DNA from: Candidatus Krumholzibacteriota bacterium
Lineage (GTDB): Bacteria > Krumholzibacteriota > Krumholzibacteriia > LZORAL124-64-63
DNA: 64,000 nt
Direction: 5' to 3'
Assembly (NCBI GenBank): GCA_024277025.1
Contig: JAJRWA010000083.1
Coordinates: 1 to 64,000 of the forward strand
Below are positions 35,694 through 43,667 of the stretch, piece by piece. The position numbers were made by a program, and so were the translations under genes. The notes under the pieces were generated by a model, which did no database searches, was not told the origin of the DNA, and saw only the letters and a program-made list of their open reading frames with translations. The stretch's first letter is position 1. Every line of letters begins with the position of its first letter.

Positions 35694-36764
35694 CTAGTCC
35701 GTCAGCGTTCCCGCTTCGTAGGTCAGCTGCGCCTTGTGCTTCAGCTCGGTCCACTTGCGCTGGATGTGCATCTGGCCCAGTTCGGCCAGGCGCGCGGCCT
35801 CCTCGGGGTTGCTCTTGGCCAGCATCCGGAAGCGGTTTTCCTTGCTGATGAAATCAGAGAAGGTCACCGTCGGCTCCTTGCTGTCCAGCTTCAACGGGGC
35901 CTCACCCTTGATGATGCGCCGCGGATCGAAGCGATACAGGGGCCAGTAGCCCGACTTGACCGCCAGATCCTGCTGACTGCCGCCCTCGCCCAGATCGTAG
36001 CCGTGCTCGATGCAGGGGCTGTAGGCGATGATCAGCGAGGGGCCGTCGTAGGATACGGCCTCCAGCATGGCGTTGACCGTCTGGGCGTCCTTGGCCCCGA
36101 ACGCGACCTGGGCCACATACACATGGCCGTAGGACATGGCCTGCATGCCCAGATCCTTTTTGCCGATGTGCTTGCCGCCGGTGGCGAACTTGGCAACTGC
36201 CGCGAGCGGCGTGGCCTTGGATGCCTGGCCACCGGTGTTGGAGTAGACCTCGGTGTCCAGCACCAGGATGTTCACATTCTTGTCCGAAGCCAGCACGTGA
36301 TCCAGGCCGCCGTAGCCGATGTCGTAGGCCCAGCCGTCGCCGCCGACGATCCAGACGCTCTTTTCCACCAGGTAGTCCGACAATTCGAGCAGGCGCCGGG
36401 CGGTCGCGCTGTTGTCACTGTTCAGCTTGGTCTGCAGGTCGGCCACACGCTCGCGCTGGGCGGCCACCGCGGTCTCGTCCTCGGCCCGGGCTGCCAGCAC
36501 GGCCTCGACCAGCTCGCTGCCCAGGGAATCGCCCAGCTCGGCGGTGAGCTTGCGGGCTTCCTCGGTCAGCTTGTCGATAGCCAGGCGGAAGCCCATGCCG
36601 AACTCGGCGTTGTCCTCGAACAGGCTGTTGGCCCAGGCCGGACCGCGGCCCTCGCAGTTCACCGTGTACGGCGTCGTCGGCAGGTTGCCGCCGTAGATGC
36701 TCGAACAGCCGGTGGCGTTGGCGATCAGGGTGCGGTCGCCCCACAGCTGGGTCATCAGCTTCAT
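35694..36764 (-). CDS. nifJ: Pyruvate:ferredoxin (flavodoxin) oxidoreductase, C-terminal TPP-domain piece after in-frame TAG
   Basis: The 356-residue remainder of NifJ, in the same frame as the upstream piece. ATG 36764 lies 9 nt past the TAG (36774-36776), so restart at this codon is physically possible. It contains LIANATGCSSIYGGNLPTTPY, the TPP site GGDGWAYDIGYGGLDH with DTEVYSNTGGQ, and the late SPCIEHGYDLGEG cysteine that binds the proximal cluster in this family. On its own it lacks the first two cluster ligands (in ACPGCG of the other piece), so a free fragment is unlikely to be active. Terminated by the hairpin at 35635-35662. Confidence 0.88.
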   Translation of the reverse strand: MKLMTQLWGDRTLIANATGCSSIYGGNLPTTPYTVNCEGRGPAWANSLFEDNAEFGMGFRLAIDKLTEEARKLTAELGDSLGSELVEAVLAARAEDETAVAAQRERVADLQTKLNSDNSATARRLLELSDYLVEKSVWIVGGDGWAYDIGYGGLDHVLASDKNVNILVLDTEVYSNTGGQASKATPLAAVAKFATGGKHIGKKDLGMQAMSYGHVYVAQVAFGAKDAQTVNAMLEAVSYDGPSLIIAYSPCIEHGYDLGEGGSQQDLAVKSGYWPLYRFDPRRIIKGEAPLKLDSKEPTVTFSDFISKENRFRMLAKSNPEEAARLAELGQMHIQRKWTELKHKAQLTYEAGTLTD

Positions 36765-36773
36765 GTAGGGCGT

Positions 36774-39263
36774 CTAGCCGCAACCGGGGCAGGCGCCCGA
36801 GAACTCGAACAGGGGTTCGAGAAACTGGGTGCCCTTGACGTTGGTCCGCAGCTTGGTCCGGTCCGGATCAGGCAGGCTGAGGAAGAAGTCCCAGTTCTCG
36901 GGCTCCGTGTCCCGCAGGGGCATCTGCTCATGCATGAACAGGGCCTTGCGCTCGGGGTTCTCCCGGTCCTTGCCCGGGCAGACCTGCACGCACAGGTCGC
37001 AGCCGGTGCAATCCTCGGGCGCGACCTGGATCGTGTACTTGGCGCCCTTGAAATCAGGGGCCGTGTAGTCCAGGGACTTGAAGGTCTCGGGGCTGCCCTC
37101 CAGGTGCTCCGGATCATAGACCTTGGCCCGGATCGCGGCGTGGGGGCAAACAAAGGCGCATTTGTTGCATTGGATGCACAGCTCTTCTTCCCAGACCGGA
37201 ATCTCCTGGGCGATGTTGCGCTTCTCCCACTTGGCCGTGCCGGTGGGCCAGGTGCCGTCGGGGGTGAAGGCGCTGACCGGCAGCAGGTCGCCGTTGCCGG
37301 CGAGCATCATCGCGGCCACCTGCTTGACGTGGTCGGGGGCTTCGTCGGCCACTACCGGCGGCCGCACGCGGTCGCTGGTCACGGCGTCCGGCACCGTCAC
37401 CTCATGCAGGTTGGCCAGTGAGGCGTCCACCGCGGCGTAGTTCATCTGGACGACCTTTTCGCCCTTCTTGCCGTAGGTCTTCTCGATGGCGTGCTTGATC
37501 GCGGCGATGGCTTCGTCGCGGGGCAGCACCCCGCTGATCGCAAAGAAGCAGGTCTGCATCACGGTGTTGATGCGGCCGCCCATACCCGACTCGCGGGCCA
37601 CCTTGACCGCGTCAATGACGTGGAATTTGGCCTTCTTCTCGATCAGACCGTTCTGCACCTCAAGCGGCAACTTGTCCCACACGTCAGCCGCCCCAAAGGG
37701 GCTGTTGAGCAGGAAGGTGCCGCCGGGCATCAGCTTGTCCAGCATCTCGAACTGGTCCAGGAAGGTCCACTGGTGGCAGGCCACGAAGTTCGCCTTGCGG
37801 ATCAGGTAGGGCGTGCGCAGGGTGCGCGGGCCGAAGCGCAGGTGACTGATCGTGACGGCGCCCGCCTTCTTCGAGTCATACACGAAGTAGCCCTGGGCGT
37901 GGTTGTCGGTGCCGTCGCCGATGATCTTGATGCTGTTCTTGTTGGCGCCCACGGTGCCGTCCGAACCCAAGCCGAAGAACACGGCGCGCACCACGTCGTC
38001 ATCCTCGAAGTCCAGGTCGGCGTCGTAGTCCAGCGAGGTGCCCGAGACATCGTCGTTGATGCCGATGGTGAAGTGGTTGCGCGGCGTGTCCTGGCTCATC
38101 TCGGCGTAGATGCCCTGGATCATCGCCGGGTTGAATTCCTTGGACGACAGACCGTAGCGACCGCCGATGATGACCAGATCGTCGGCCAGGGGACTGTTAC
38201 CCGCCGCCCGGGCCTCGTTCAGGGTGGTCACCACGTCCATGTACATGGGCTCGCCCGGTCCGCCCGGCTCCTTGGTGCGGTCGAGCACCGCGAGCGTCCT
38301 GACCGTGGCCGGCAGCGCGGCCAGGAAATGCTCGGCGCTGAACGGGCGGTACAGGCGCACCTTCAGCACGCCGGTCTTCTGGCCCTGGGCGTTCAGCATG
38401 TCCACCGTGTTGTGGATGGCTTCGCAGCCGCTGCCCATGGCGATGATCACACGGTCGGCGTCGGGCGCACCGTGGTACTGGAACAGTTCGTAGTGGCGGC
38501 CGGTCAGGGCGCCGAACTTCTCCATGGCCGCGATCACGGCGCCGGGACAGGCGCGATAGAACGGCGAGACCGCTTCACGGGCCTGGAAGAAGGCGTCCGG
38601 ATTCTGGGCCGAGCCGCGCAGGACCGGCCGGTCCGGCGTCAGGGCGCGGGACCGGTGGGCCGAGACCATTTCGTCGGTGATCATGTGCCTGATGTCGTCA
38701 TCGGTCAGCTGCTCGATCTTGGCCACTTCGTGGCTGGTGCGGAAGCCGTCGAAGAAGTGCAGGAACGGAATCCGGCTCTCCAGCGAGGCGGCCTGGGCGA
38801 TCAGGGCGAAGTCGTGCACTTCCTGCACGCTGTTGGACGCGAGCATGCCCCAGCCCGTCTGGCGGCAGGCGTACACATCGGAGTGGTCGCCGAAGATCGA
38901 CAGGGCGTGGGTGGCGATGGTTCGCGCGGCGATGTGGAAAACCGCGGCGGTCAGCTCGCCGGCGATCTTGTACAGATTGGGGATCATCAGCAGCAGGCCC
39001 TGACTGGCGGTGAAGGTCGTGGTCAACGCGCCGGCCTGCAGGGCGCCGTGTACCGCACCGGCCGCCCCGCCCTCGGACTGCATCTCGGTCACATCCGGCA
39101 CGATGCCCCAGACGTTCTTCTGCCCGGCGCTCGACCAGGCGTCGGAGTGTTCGCCCATGGGGCTGGACGGTGTGATGGGATAGATCGCGATGACCTCGTT
39201 GGCCCGGTGGGCCACCGACGCGGCGGCTTCGTTGCCGTCTACCAGAATCTTCTTGCGCGCCAT
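36774..39263 (-). CDS. nifJ: Pyruvate:ferredoxin (flavodoxin) oxidoreductase, N-terminal piece ended by in-frame TAG
   Basis: From ATG 39263 (GGGAG 8 nt upstream) 829 residues are read before TAG 36774-36776 at codon 830. Order of domains: TPP pyrimidine domain (YPITPSSPMGEHSD), transketolase-C, the gamma-like domain (FGLGSDGTVGANKNS), and two ferredoxin [4Fe-4S] motifs (CIQCNKCAFVCP and CTGCDLCVQVCP), ending FSGACPGCG. In relatives the next residues are Glu-Thr-Pro-Tyr; here the frame reads stop-T-P-Y, so GAG has become TAG by one base. Together with the following piece it makes a normal 1189-codon single-chain PFOR, the enzyme converting pyruvate to acetyl-CoA. Confidence 0.92.
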   Translation of the reverse strand: MARKKILVDGNEAAASVAHRANEVIAIYPITPSSPMGEHSDAWSSAGQKNVWGIVPDVTEMQSEGGAAGAVHGALQAGALTTTFTASQGLLLMIPNLYKIAGELTAAVFHIAARTIATHALSIFGDHSDVYACRQTGWGMLASNSVQEVHDFALIAQAASLESRIPFLHFFDGFRTSHEVAKIEQLTDDDIRHMITDEMVSAHRSRALTPDRPVLRGSAQNPDAFFQAREAVSPFYRACPGAVIAAMEKFGALTGRHYELFQYHGAPDADRVIIAMGSGCEAIHNTVDMLNAQGQKTGVLKVRLYRPFSAEHFLAALPATVRTLAVLDRTKEPGGPGEPMYMDVVTTLNEARAAGNSPLADDLVIIGGRYGLSSKEFNPAMIQGIYAEMSQDTPRNHFTIGINDDVSGTSLDYDADLDFEDDDVVRAVFFGLGSDGTVGANKNSIKIIGDGTDNHAQGYFVYDSKKAGAVTISHLRFGPRTLRTPYLIRKANFVACHQWTFLDQFEMLDKLMPGGTFLLNSPFGAADVWDKLPLEVQNGLIEKKAKFHVIDAVKVARESGMGGRINTVMQTCFFAISGVLPRDEAIAAIKHAIEKTYGKKGEKVVQMNYAAVDASLANLHEVTVPDAVTSDRVRPPVVADEAPDHVKQVAAMMLAGNGDLLPVSAFTPDGTWPTGTAKWEKRNIAQEIPVWEEELCIQCNKCAFVCPHAAIRAKVYDPEHLEGSPETFKSLDYTAPDFKGAKYTIQVAPEDCTGCDLCVQVCPGKDRENPERKALFMHEQMPLRDTEPENWDFFLSLPDPDRTKLRTNVKGTQFLEPLFEFSGACPGCG

Positions 39264-39469
39264 GTTTCGACTCCCGTCAGGAAGGCCCCCGGCAGGGGGG
39301 CAGGTATCGTTCAATGTGTTGCCTTGTTGCCAAACTAATCAACAGGGACCCACTGGTCCACCCCAAGCTGGCAAATGTGGAGCAATCAAGGCTGAATTCT
39401 TGCGCAATGGGTCGTTTGCCCGGATCATATTCAGAGGTCATAGGCAGAATCACCCCTCCAGGAGGCAAC

Positions 39470-40078
39470 GTGGATACTTTTACGGCAATCAGCGAGCGAC
39501 GCTCCATCAAGCAATTCGATCCGGATCATCGCTTCAGCGAAGCGGAGATCGAACAGCTGATGGCGGCCGCCATTCTGTCACCGACGGCGTTCAACATCCA
39601 GAACTGGCGATTCGTGGTGATCACCGACCAGGCGCAGAAGCAGAAGATCCGGGATATCGGCTGGAATCAGGAGCAGTTCAGCCACTGCTCACTGCTGGTG
39701 TTGATCTGCGGTGACCGCGACGCCTACAACCAGGAGACCGAGCGCTACTGGGCCAACGCGCCGGCCGAGACGGGGCAGATGCTCGTCAGCATGATTCGGC
39801 AGTACTACGACGCCAACCCGGAGGCGCGGCGGGACGAGAATCTGCGTTCCGGCGGCATGGCGGCCCAGACCCTGATGCTGGCGGCCAAGGCGCTGGGGTA
39901 TGATTCGTGTCCCATGTCCGGTTTCGATTTTGCGGCGGCGGCCGGGATCGTCAATCTGCCCGCCGAGAATGACATCGTCATGGCCGTGGCCGTCGGCCGG
40001 GCTCTGGAGCCGGCCCGGCCGCGGGGCGGGCAATTGCCCCTGGCCGAGGTTGTCCACCGCGACAGGTTCCCCTCCTAG
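39470..40078 (+). CDS. Nitroreductase-family flavoprotein
   Basis: A 202-residue FMN-dependent oxidoreductase. GTG 39470 is chosen because AGGAGG (39460-39465) stands 4 nt before it; an open frame continues further up but has no such site. Family marks are the N-terminal AISERRSIKQFDPDHRFSE, the FMN-contacting LSPTAFNIQNWRFVVITD, and the C-terminal GYDSCPMSGFD and DIVMAVAVGRA. Substrate unknown (quinones, nitro compounds or enals). It is transcribed divergently from nifJ across a 206-nt gap. Confidence 0.92.
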   Translation: MDTFTAISERRSIKQFDPDHRFSEAEIEQLMAAAILSPTAFNIQNWRFVVITDQAQKQKIRDIGWNQEQFSHCSLLVLICGDRDAYNQETERYWANAPAETGQMLVSMIRQYYDANPEARRDENLRSGGMAAQTLMLAAKALGYDSCPMSGFDFAAAAGIVNLPAENDIVMAVAVGRALEPARPRGGQLPLAEVVHRDRFPS

Positions 40079-40085
40079 CCGGCTG

Positions 40086-40790
40086 CTAGTTTCGTTTCTG
40101 TTTCTTGCCGGCGGGTTGGGTCTTGTTCCAGTCATGTTCCGGGTTGTTGAAGTCGTCGAAGTCCGAGTGGCCCGACTCGTAGATCATCCTGGCCCAGCGG
40201 TCTTCCTCGTGCCGGATGGAAGTGCCCAGATGCAGGAGGGCCGCCGACAGGAACAGCAACAGGACCGCGTCCAGCAGCGGGTCCAGGGGCTGACCCAGGT
40301 CGGGCAGGTAGCCCATGCCGCGCACGAAGACTTTCAGCAACTCCAGGCCGGTCGCCGCGCCCAGCAGCTTTACCGTGCGGCGGCTCAGCGATTCCCTCTC
40401 GAACCAGACGAACAACGCGGTGGCCACCAGGCGGCCGACTGTCAGGCTGATGGGCGGGACGGTGGCGGGGGTGAAGGTGAACAGGACGATCAGCAGTTGC
40501 ACCCCCTGCAGCGCGTACAGGGTTCCGACCAGAAAACCGAACCGGGTGAGGAATGGATTGGAGGCGACCCAGATGAAGCCGCCGGCAAGCAGCCACAATC
40601 CGAGAATGAACAGCAGCCAGGAGACAATCGTCAGGGGCGTCGAGGCATCACCGCGTCCGGCCAGCAACTGGGTTCCGAGATTGGCCAGGGCACCCAGGGC
40701 CGTGGCCACCGCGCCCAGACGCAGCATGACGCTGCTGCGGAAGCCGCCGTCGATTTCGGACCAGTACTTGATGGTTTCCGTATCCTGCAT
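40086..40790 (-). CDS. Integral membrane protein of unknown function
   Basis: A 234-residue protein from ATG 40790 (GGAGAAG upstream) with about six hydrophobic helices, for example SVMLRLGAVATALGALANLG, TIVSWLLFILGLWLLAGGF, GFLVGTLYALQGVQLLIVLF and LDAVLLLFLSAALLHLG. The C-terminus is polar, acidic then basic (DFDDFNNPEHDWNKTQPAGKKQKRN in pieces) and cytoplasmic by the positive-inside rule. No family recognised. Convergent with the nitroreductase, 7 nt apart. Confidence 0.7.
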   Translation of the reverse strand: MQDTETIKYWSEIDGGFRSSVMLRLGAVATALGALANLGTQLLAGRGDASTPLTIVSWLLFILGLWLLAGGFIWVASNPFLTRFGFLVGTLYALQGVQLLIVLFTFTPATVPPISLTVGRLVATALFVWFERESLSRRTVKLLGAATGLELLKVFVRGMGYLPDLGQPLDPLLDAVLLLFLSAALLHLGTSIRHEEDRWARMIYESGHSDFDDFNNPEHDWNKTQPAGKKQKRN

Positions 40791-40984
40791 GGCCGTCTTC
40801 TCCAGGGATTTCAAGGCGCTCCAGCAACCGTCTGCCCTGCAGACTAATCGCACGCCGGGAATTGGGCAACCCGCCGCGAGGACTTTTTGTACCACAGGGA
40901 GTTGGCGGGGTTCCGATCTGTTATCGGCCGGGTCTGCGCGACCTGAATCTGGACATTCCGGTCCCTGAACCTTAGCTTGCTCCC

Positions 40985-41536
40985 ATGAAACTGGCGTTCA
41001 TCGGCACCCATGGGGTGGGCAAGACCACCCTCTGTTTCGAACTGGCGGCGACCCTGAAGAGATTGGACCTGAGTGTCGATCTGGTCAAGGAAGTGGCCCG
41101 GTCCTGCCCGTTGCCCATCAACCAGGCGACCACCGACGCGGCTCAGAACTGGATTCTGCACACCCAGGTGGCGCGTGAGATCGAACTTTCCGATAGTTAT
41201 GACGCCATTGTCTGTGACCGGGCCGTGCTGGACAACTACGCCTATATGGTCCATGCCGCAGGCCGGCGCCCCGAGTTGGAGCCCTTCATCCGGCACTGGA
41301 TGACGACCTACGACCTGCTGGTCAAGGTACCGGTGATCTCGCCGCCGTCTTTTGACGGCACCCGGGACACGTCGGTGGATTTTCAACTGGGCATTGACCG
41401 ACTGATCGACGAGCTGCTCACCGAATTTGCCCTCGAGGCGGTGCCCTTGCCGGGCGATACCCGCACGGGCTGGCTGGAACTGATCCTGCGCGCCCTGGAA
41501 TTGCCCGCGGAACCGCCGCAACTGGATCTGTTCTGA
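40985..41536 (+). CDS. P-loop ATPase/kinase of the AAA_28 (NadR-like) type
   Basis: A 183-residue protein beginning MKLAFIGTHGVGKTTL, a perfect Walker A. A central YDAIVCDRAVLDNYAYM provides the Walker-B-like Asp and the substrate-side Arg/Asp seen in nucleoside or nicotinamide-riboside kinases. The rest is helical with LGIDRLIDELL near the end. It probably phosphorylates a small molecule, but the substrate cannot be named. No clear ribosome site precedes ATG 40985. Confidence 0.8.
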   Translation: MKLAFIGTHGVGKTTLCFELAATLKRLDLSVDLVKEVARSCPLPINQATTDAAQNWILHTQVAREIELSDSYDAIVCDRAVLDNYAYMVHAAGRRPELEPFIRHWMTTYDLLVKVPVISPPSFDGTRDTSVDFQLGIDRLIDELLTEFALEAVPLPGDTRTGWLELILRALELPAEPPQLDLF

Positions 41537-41751
41537 GTCCGCGACCATTCGGCTGCCGCGGAACCCGATTTGCGGAATGGAATTTGCGTTGCGATGGGCA
41601 CTGGGCGGGAATTCGGGAACAGGCGGGCGAATTGCCCGGAACATTTGGGCTTCCGGCTCCGTTAGAGGACAGGACAGAACCCTACAGGGCACAGAAACAG
41701 GCCGCGAAAGAATTAGCAACTCCCAGCGCGACAATGAAATCCGGGAATGGA

Positions 41752-42621
41752 ATGAACGATAAACTGAATCTCCGCGTGATGACTTTCAATCTTTTGACTG
41801 CGACCAAGAAGCGGCGCAGCCATCCCTGGCGTCTGCGAAAACGCAACATCGCCAAGATCATTGCCCACCTGCAGCCGGATGTGATCGGCACCCAGGAGGC
41901 CAATTTTCAGCAGTTGCGTGAACTGGCGGCCCTGCTGCCCCAGTACGATTTCCTGGGCGAGGGCAATCTGGGCCGGGACCAGGCCCACAGCGAGCGCAAC
42001 TGGTACTGCGCCACGTTCTACCGCAAGGACCGGATCCGGCCGGTGGACGGCGACAATGAATGGCTGTCGCCCACGCCCTCGGTGCCGGCTTCCCAGTACA
42101 ATCTGGGCACGCGGCCCCGGCTGGTGACCTGGAATACCTTCGAGATGATCGGGACCGGCCGCCATTTCGTGTTCGGGACCACGCACCTCGAGGCCATCAA
42201 TCGCGGCCACCGCAAGAAGAGCGCCGTGCAATTGCGGCAGTACATCTCGCGCAAGGTGGCGGAGATGGGGCCCGATACGGCCGTGTTTCTGACCGGTGAC
42301 TTCAACGCGGTCAGCTCGAGCCCCGAGATTCGCGCCATGGGGTCGGATCTGGGCAACGACCTGATGCCGATGTTCGACGCCTGGGCCGAGGTGCGCAGTG
42401 ACGACGACTGTGAGGCCGGCGGGACTTTCCGTGGGCTGGGCCTGCGAGACCGGGTCGGCCACAAGCTGCTCGGGCCGCGGCGTATCGACTACGTATTCTT
42501 CCGGCCGCAGCCGATGATCCAGTCGGTGACGCGCATCGACTTCGCCGATCTTGAGCATCGGGAAAGGGCTCTGCCGTCAGACCACTATCCGGTTGTTGCC
42601 GAGTTCTCCCTGGCGGGTTAG
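41752..42621 (+). CDS. Endonuclease/exonuclease/phosphatase (EEP) family hydrolase
   Basis: A 289-residue metal-dependent phosphodiesterase fold. Visible motifs in order: LRVMTFNLLTATKK (Asn ligand), DVIGTQEANFQQLREL (metal Glu), FVFGTTHLEAINRGHRKKSA (catalytic His), VFLTGDFNAVSSSPEIRAM (Asp/Asn), RIDYVFF and the final LPSDHYPVVAEF (Asp-His). All catalytic residues are present. No signal peptide, so cytoplasmic. Substrates may be DNA, lipids or sugar phosphates. I use ATG 41752 (GGGAA upstream); ATG 41734 is in frame. It sits 215 nt after the AAA_28 gene; that gap shows no gene. Confidence 0.88.
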   Translation: MNDKLNLRVMTFNLLTATKKRRSHPWRLRKRNIAKIIAHLQPDVIGTQEANFQQLRELAALLPQYDFLGEGNLGRDQAHSERNWYCATFYRKDRIRPVDGDNEWLSPTPSVPASQYNLGTRPRLVTWNTFEMIGTGRHFVFGTTHLEAINRGHRKKSAVQLRQYISRKVAEMGPDTAVFLTGDFNAVSSSPEIRAMGSDLGNDLMPMFDAWAEVRSDDDCEAGGTFRGLGLRDRVGHKLLGPRRIDYVFFRPQPMIQSVTRIDFADLEHRERALPSDHYPVVAEFSLAG

Positions 42622-42630
42622 GCTGGGTTC

Positions 42631-43122
42631 ATGAAACCGACTCCCACTCCCTTTGACGAGGCGTTGCGCCTGTTGCCGGCACCGGTAACGGTTGTCGGTG
42701 TCCGGGGTGAGAACCAGTTGGGCGGCCTGACGGCGGCCTGGGTGACCCGCGTTTCCCTGGCTCCGGCCCTGCTGTTGGTGTCCATCGGGCACGAACGCCG
42801 TACCTGGGAGTTGTTGCAGGAAGTGGACGAATTCACCGTCTCGGTGCTGCACGAGGACCAGGTCGAGGTTGCGCGCCTGTTCGGTCTGCATTCCCGCCGC
42901 GAGGTCGACAAGTGGGCCCGGACCGAACACGTCCTGCTGGGCCATGGCACCCCGGCGGTGGCCGGTTGTACGGCGCGGTATCTGTGCCGCCTGGTGTCCC
43001 GCCACGTCACCGGGGATCACGACTGCCTGGTGGGTGAAATCGTGATTGCCGAGACCGACCGCGGCGCACCGGCGCTGCCCATGCGGGGGCGCGACTATGC
43101 TCCCCGACCGGCGGACGATTGA
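42631..43122 (+). CDS. Flavin reductase-like FMN-binding split-barrel protein
   Basis: A 163-residue protein with the flavin-reductase pattern: LRLLPAPVTVVGVRG, GLTAAWVTRVSLAPALLLVSIG, HERRTWELLQEVDEFTVSVLHEDQVEVARLF in pieces, and the later ARYLCRLVSRHVTGDHDCLVGEIV, where the His-x-x-Gly-Asp-His segment is family-typical. It would bind FMN and reduce it with NAD(P)H or serve another flavoprotein. It follows the EEP gene by 9 nt, so co-transcription is likely. Confidence 0.88.
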   Translation: MKPTPTPFDEALRLLPAPVTVVGVRGENQLGGLTAAWVTRVSLAPALLLVSIGHERRTWELLQEVDEFTVSVLHEDQVEVARLFGLHSRREVDKWARTEHVLLGHGTPAVAGCTARYLCRLVSRHVTGDHDCLVGEIVIAETDRGAPALPMRGRDYAPRPADD

Positions 43123-43245
43123 ACGATGCGGGGTTGGCCGCCGGTGGTTGCCAATCCAGGAGGTTGTGTTAAGTTGTCATCACCCGACCGGAACCGCGCG
43201 TTGCGGGCGGGTTACGCGAGCCGCACACTACAGGAGGCCTGACGT

Positions 43246-43602
43246 ATGGAAGCTGTGAATCCCCAGAGTGTCGAAAACATCTTTCCCGCCGAAATTCTTT
43301 CCTTGCCCCAGGTCGCCGTGCCGGTCGCCGGCGTGTCCGGATACTGCCTCGGCAACGACGAGAAGCAGGTGGTCTTCTTCGTGTTCGACGAAGGCGTGAA
43401 CTTCCCCGATCACAGCCACTGCGAACAACGCGGCATGGTCGTCAGCGGGGAGATGGTCATCGAGGTCGACGGCAAGTCGAATCTTTATCAGGCCGGGGAT
43501 CACTATGTGGTGCCCGGAGGTGTGAATCACCGCGCCATGTTCAGCCAGCAGACAGTACTGATCGATATGTCGGCGGCGCCGGATCGTTACGAGACGGTCT
43601 AG
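43246..43602 (+). CDS. Single-domain cupin
   Basis: A 118-residue Cupin_2 protein with AGGAGG before ATG 43246. Metal ligands appear in FPDHSHCEQRGMVVSGEM (two His and a Glu/Gln) and in GDHYVVPGGVNHRAMF (the second-motif His). Members of this group are small sensors, isomerases or dioxygenases; no specific reaction can be given. The gene ends in a perfect intrinsic terminator at 43624-43653. Confidence 0.88.
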   Translation: MEAVNPQSVENIFPAEILSLPQVAVPVAGVSGYCLGNDEKQVVFFVFDEGVNFPDHSHCEQRGMVVSGEMVIEVDGKSNLYQAGDHYVVPGGVNHRAMFSQQTVLIDMSAAPDRYETV

Positions 43603-43623
43603 TCCGCAGTGAATCCAGGCTGA

Positions 43624-43653
43624 GGGCGGGACTTCCGGGTCCCGCCCTTTTTT
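43624..43653 (+). terminator. Rho-independent terminator after the cupin gene
   Basis: GGGCGGGAC (43624-43632) pairs perfectly with GTCCCGCCC (43639-43647) around a 6-nt loop and is followed by six T residues. Confidence 0.95.
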
Positions 43654-43667
43654 CGACAGGATCCCGC

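Noticed and set aside
36774-36776. Pyrrolysine or other recoding at the nifJ TAG
   Set aside because: Relatives have Glu here, TAG is used as a normal stop by other genes in the window, and no insertion element or PylTS gene is visible. A mutation or base error is simpler.
41537-41751. A hidden gene between the P-loop protein and the EEP hydrolase
   Set aside because: An upstream extension of the EEP frame exists but has no start with a ribosome site and no domain sequence; treated as non-coding.
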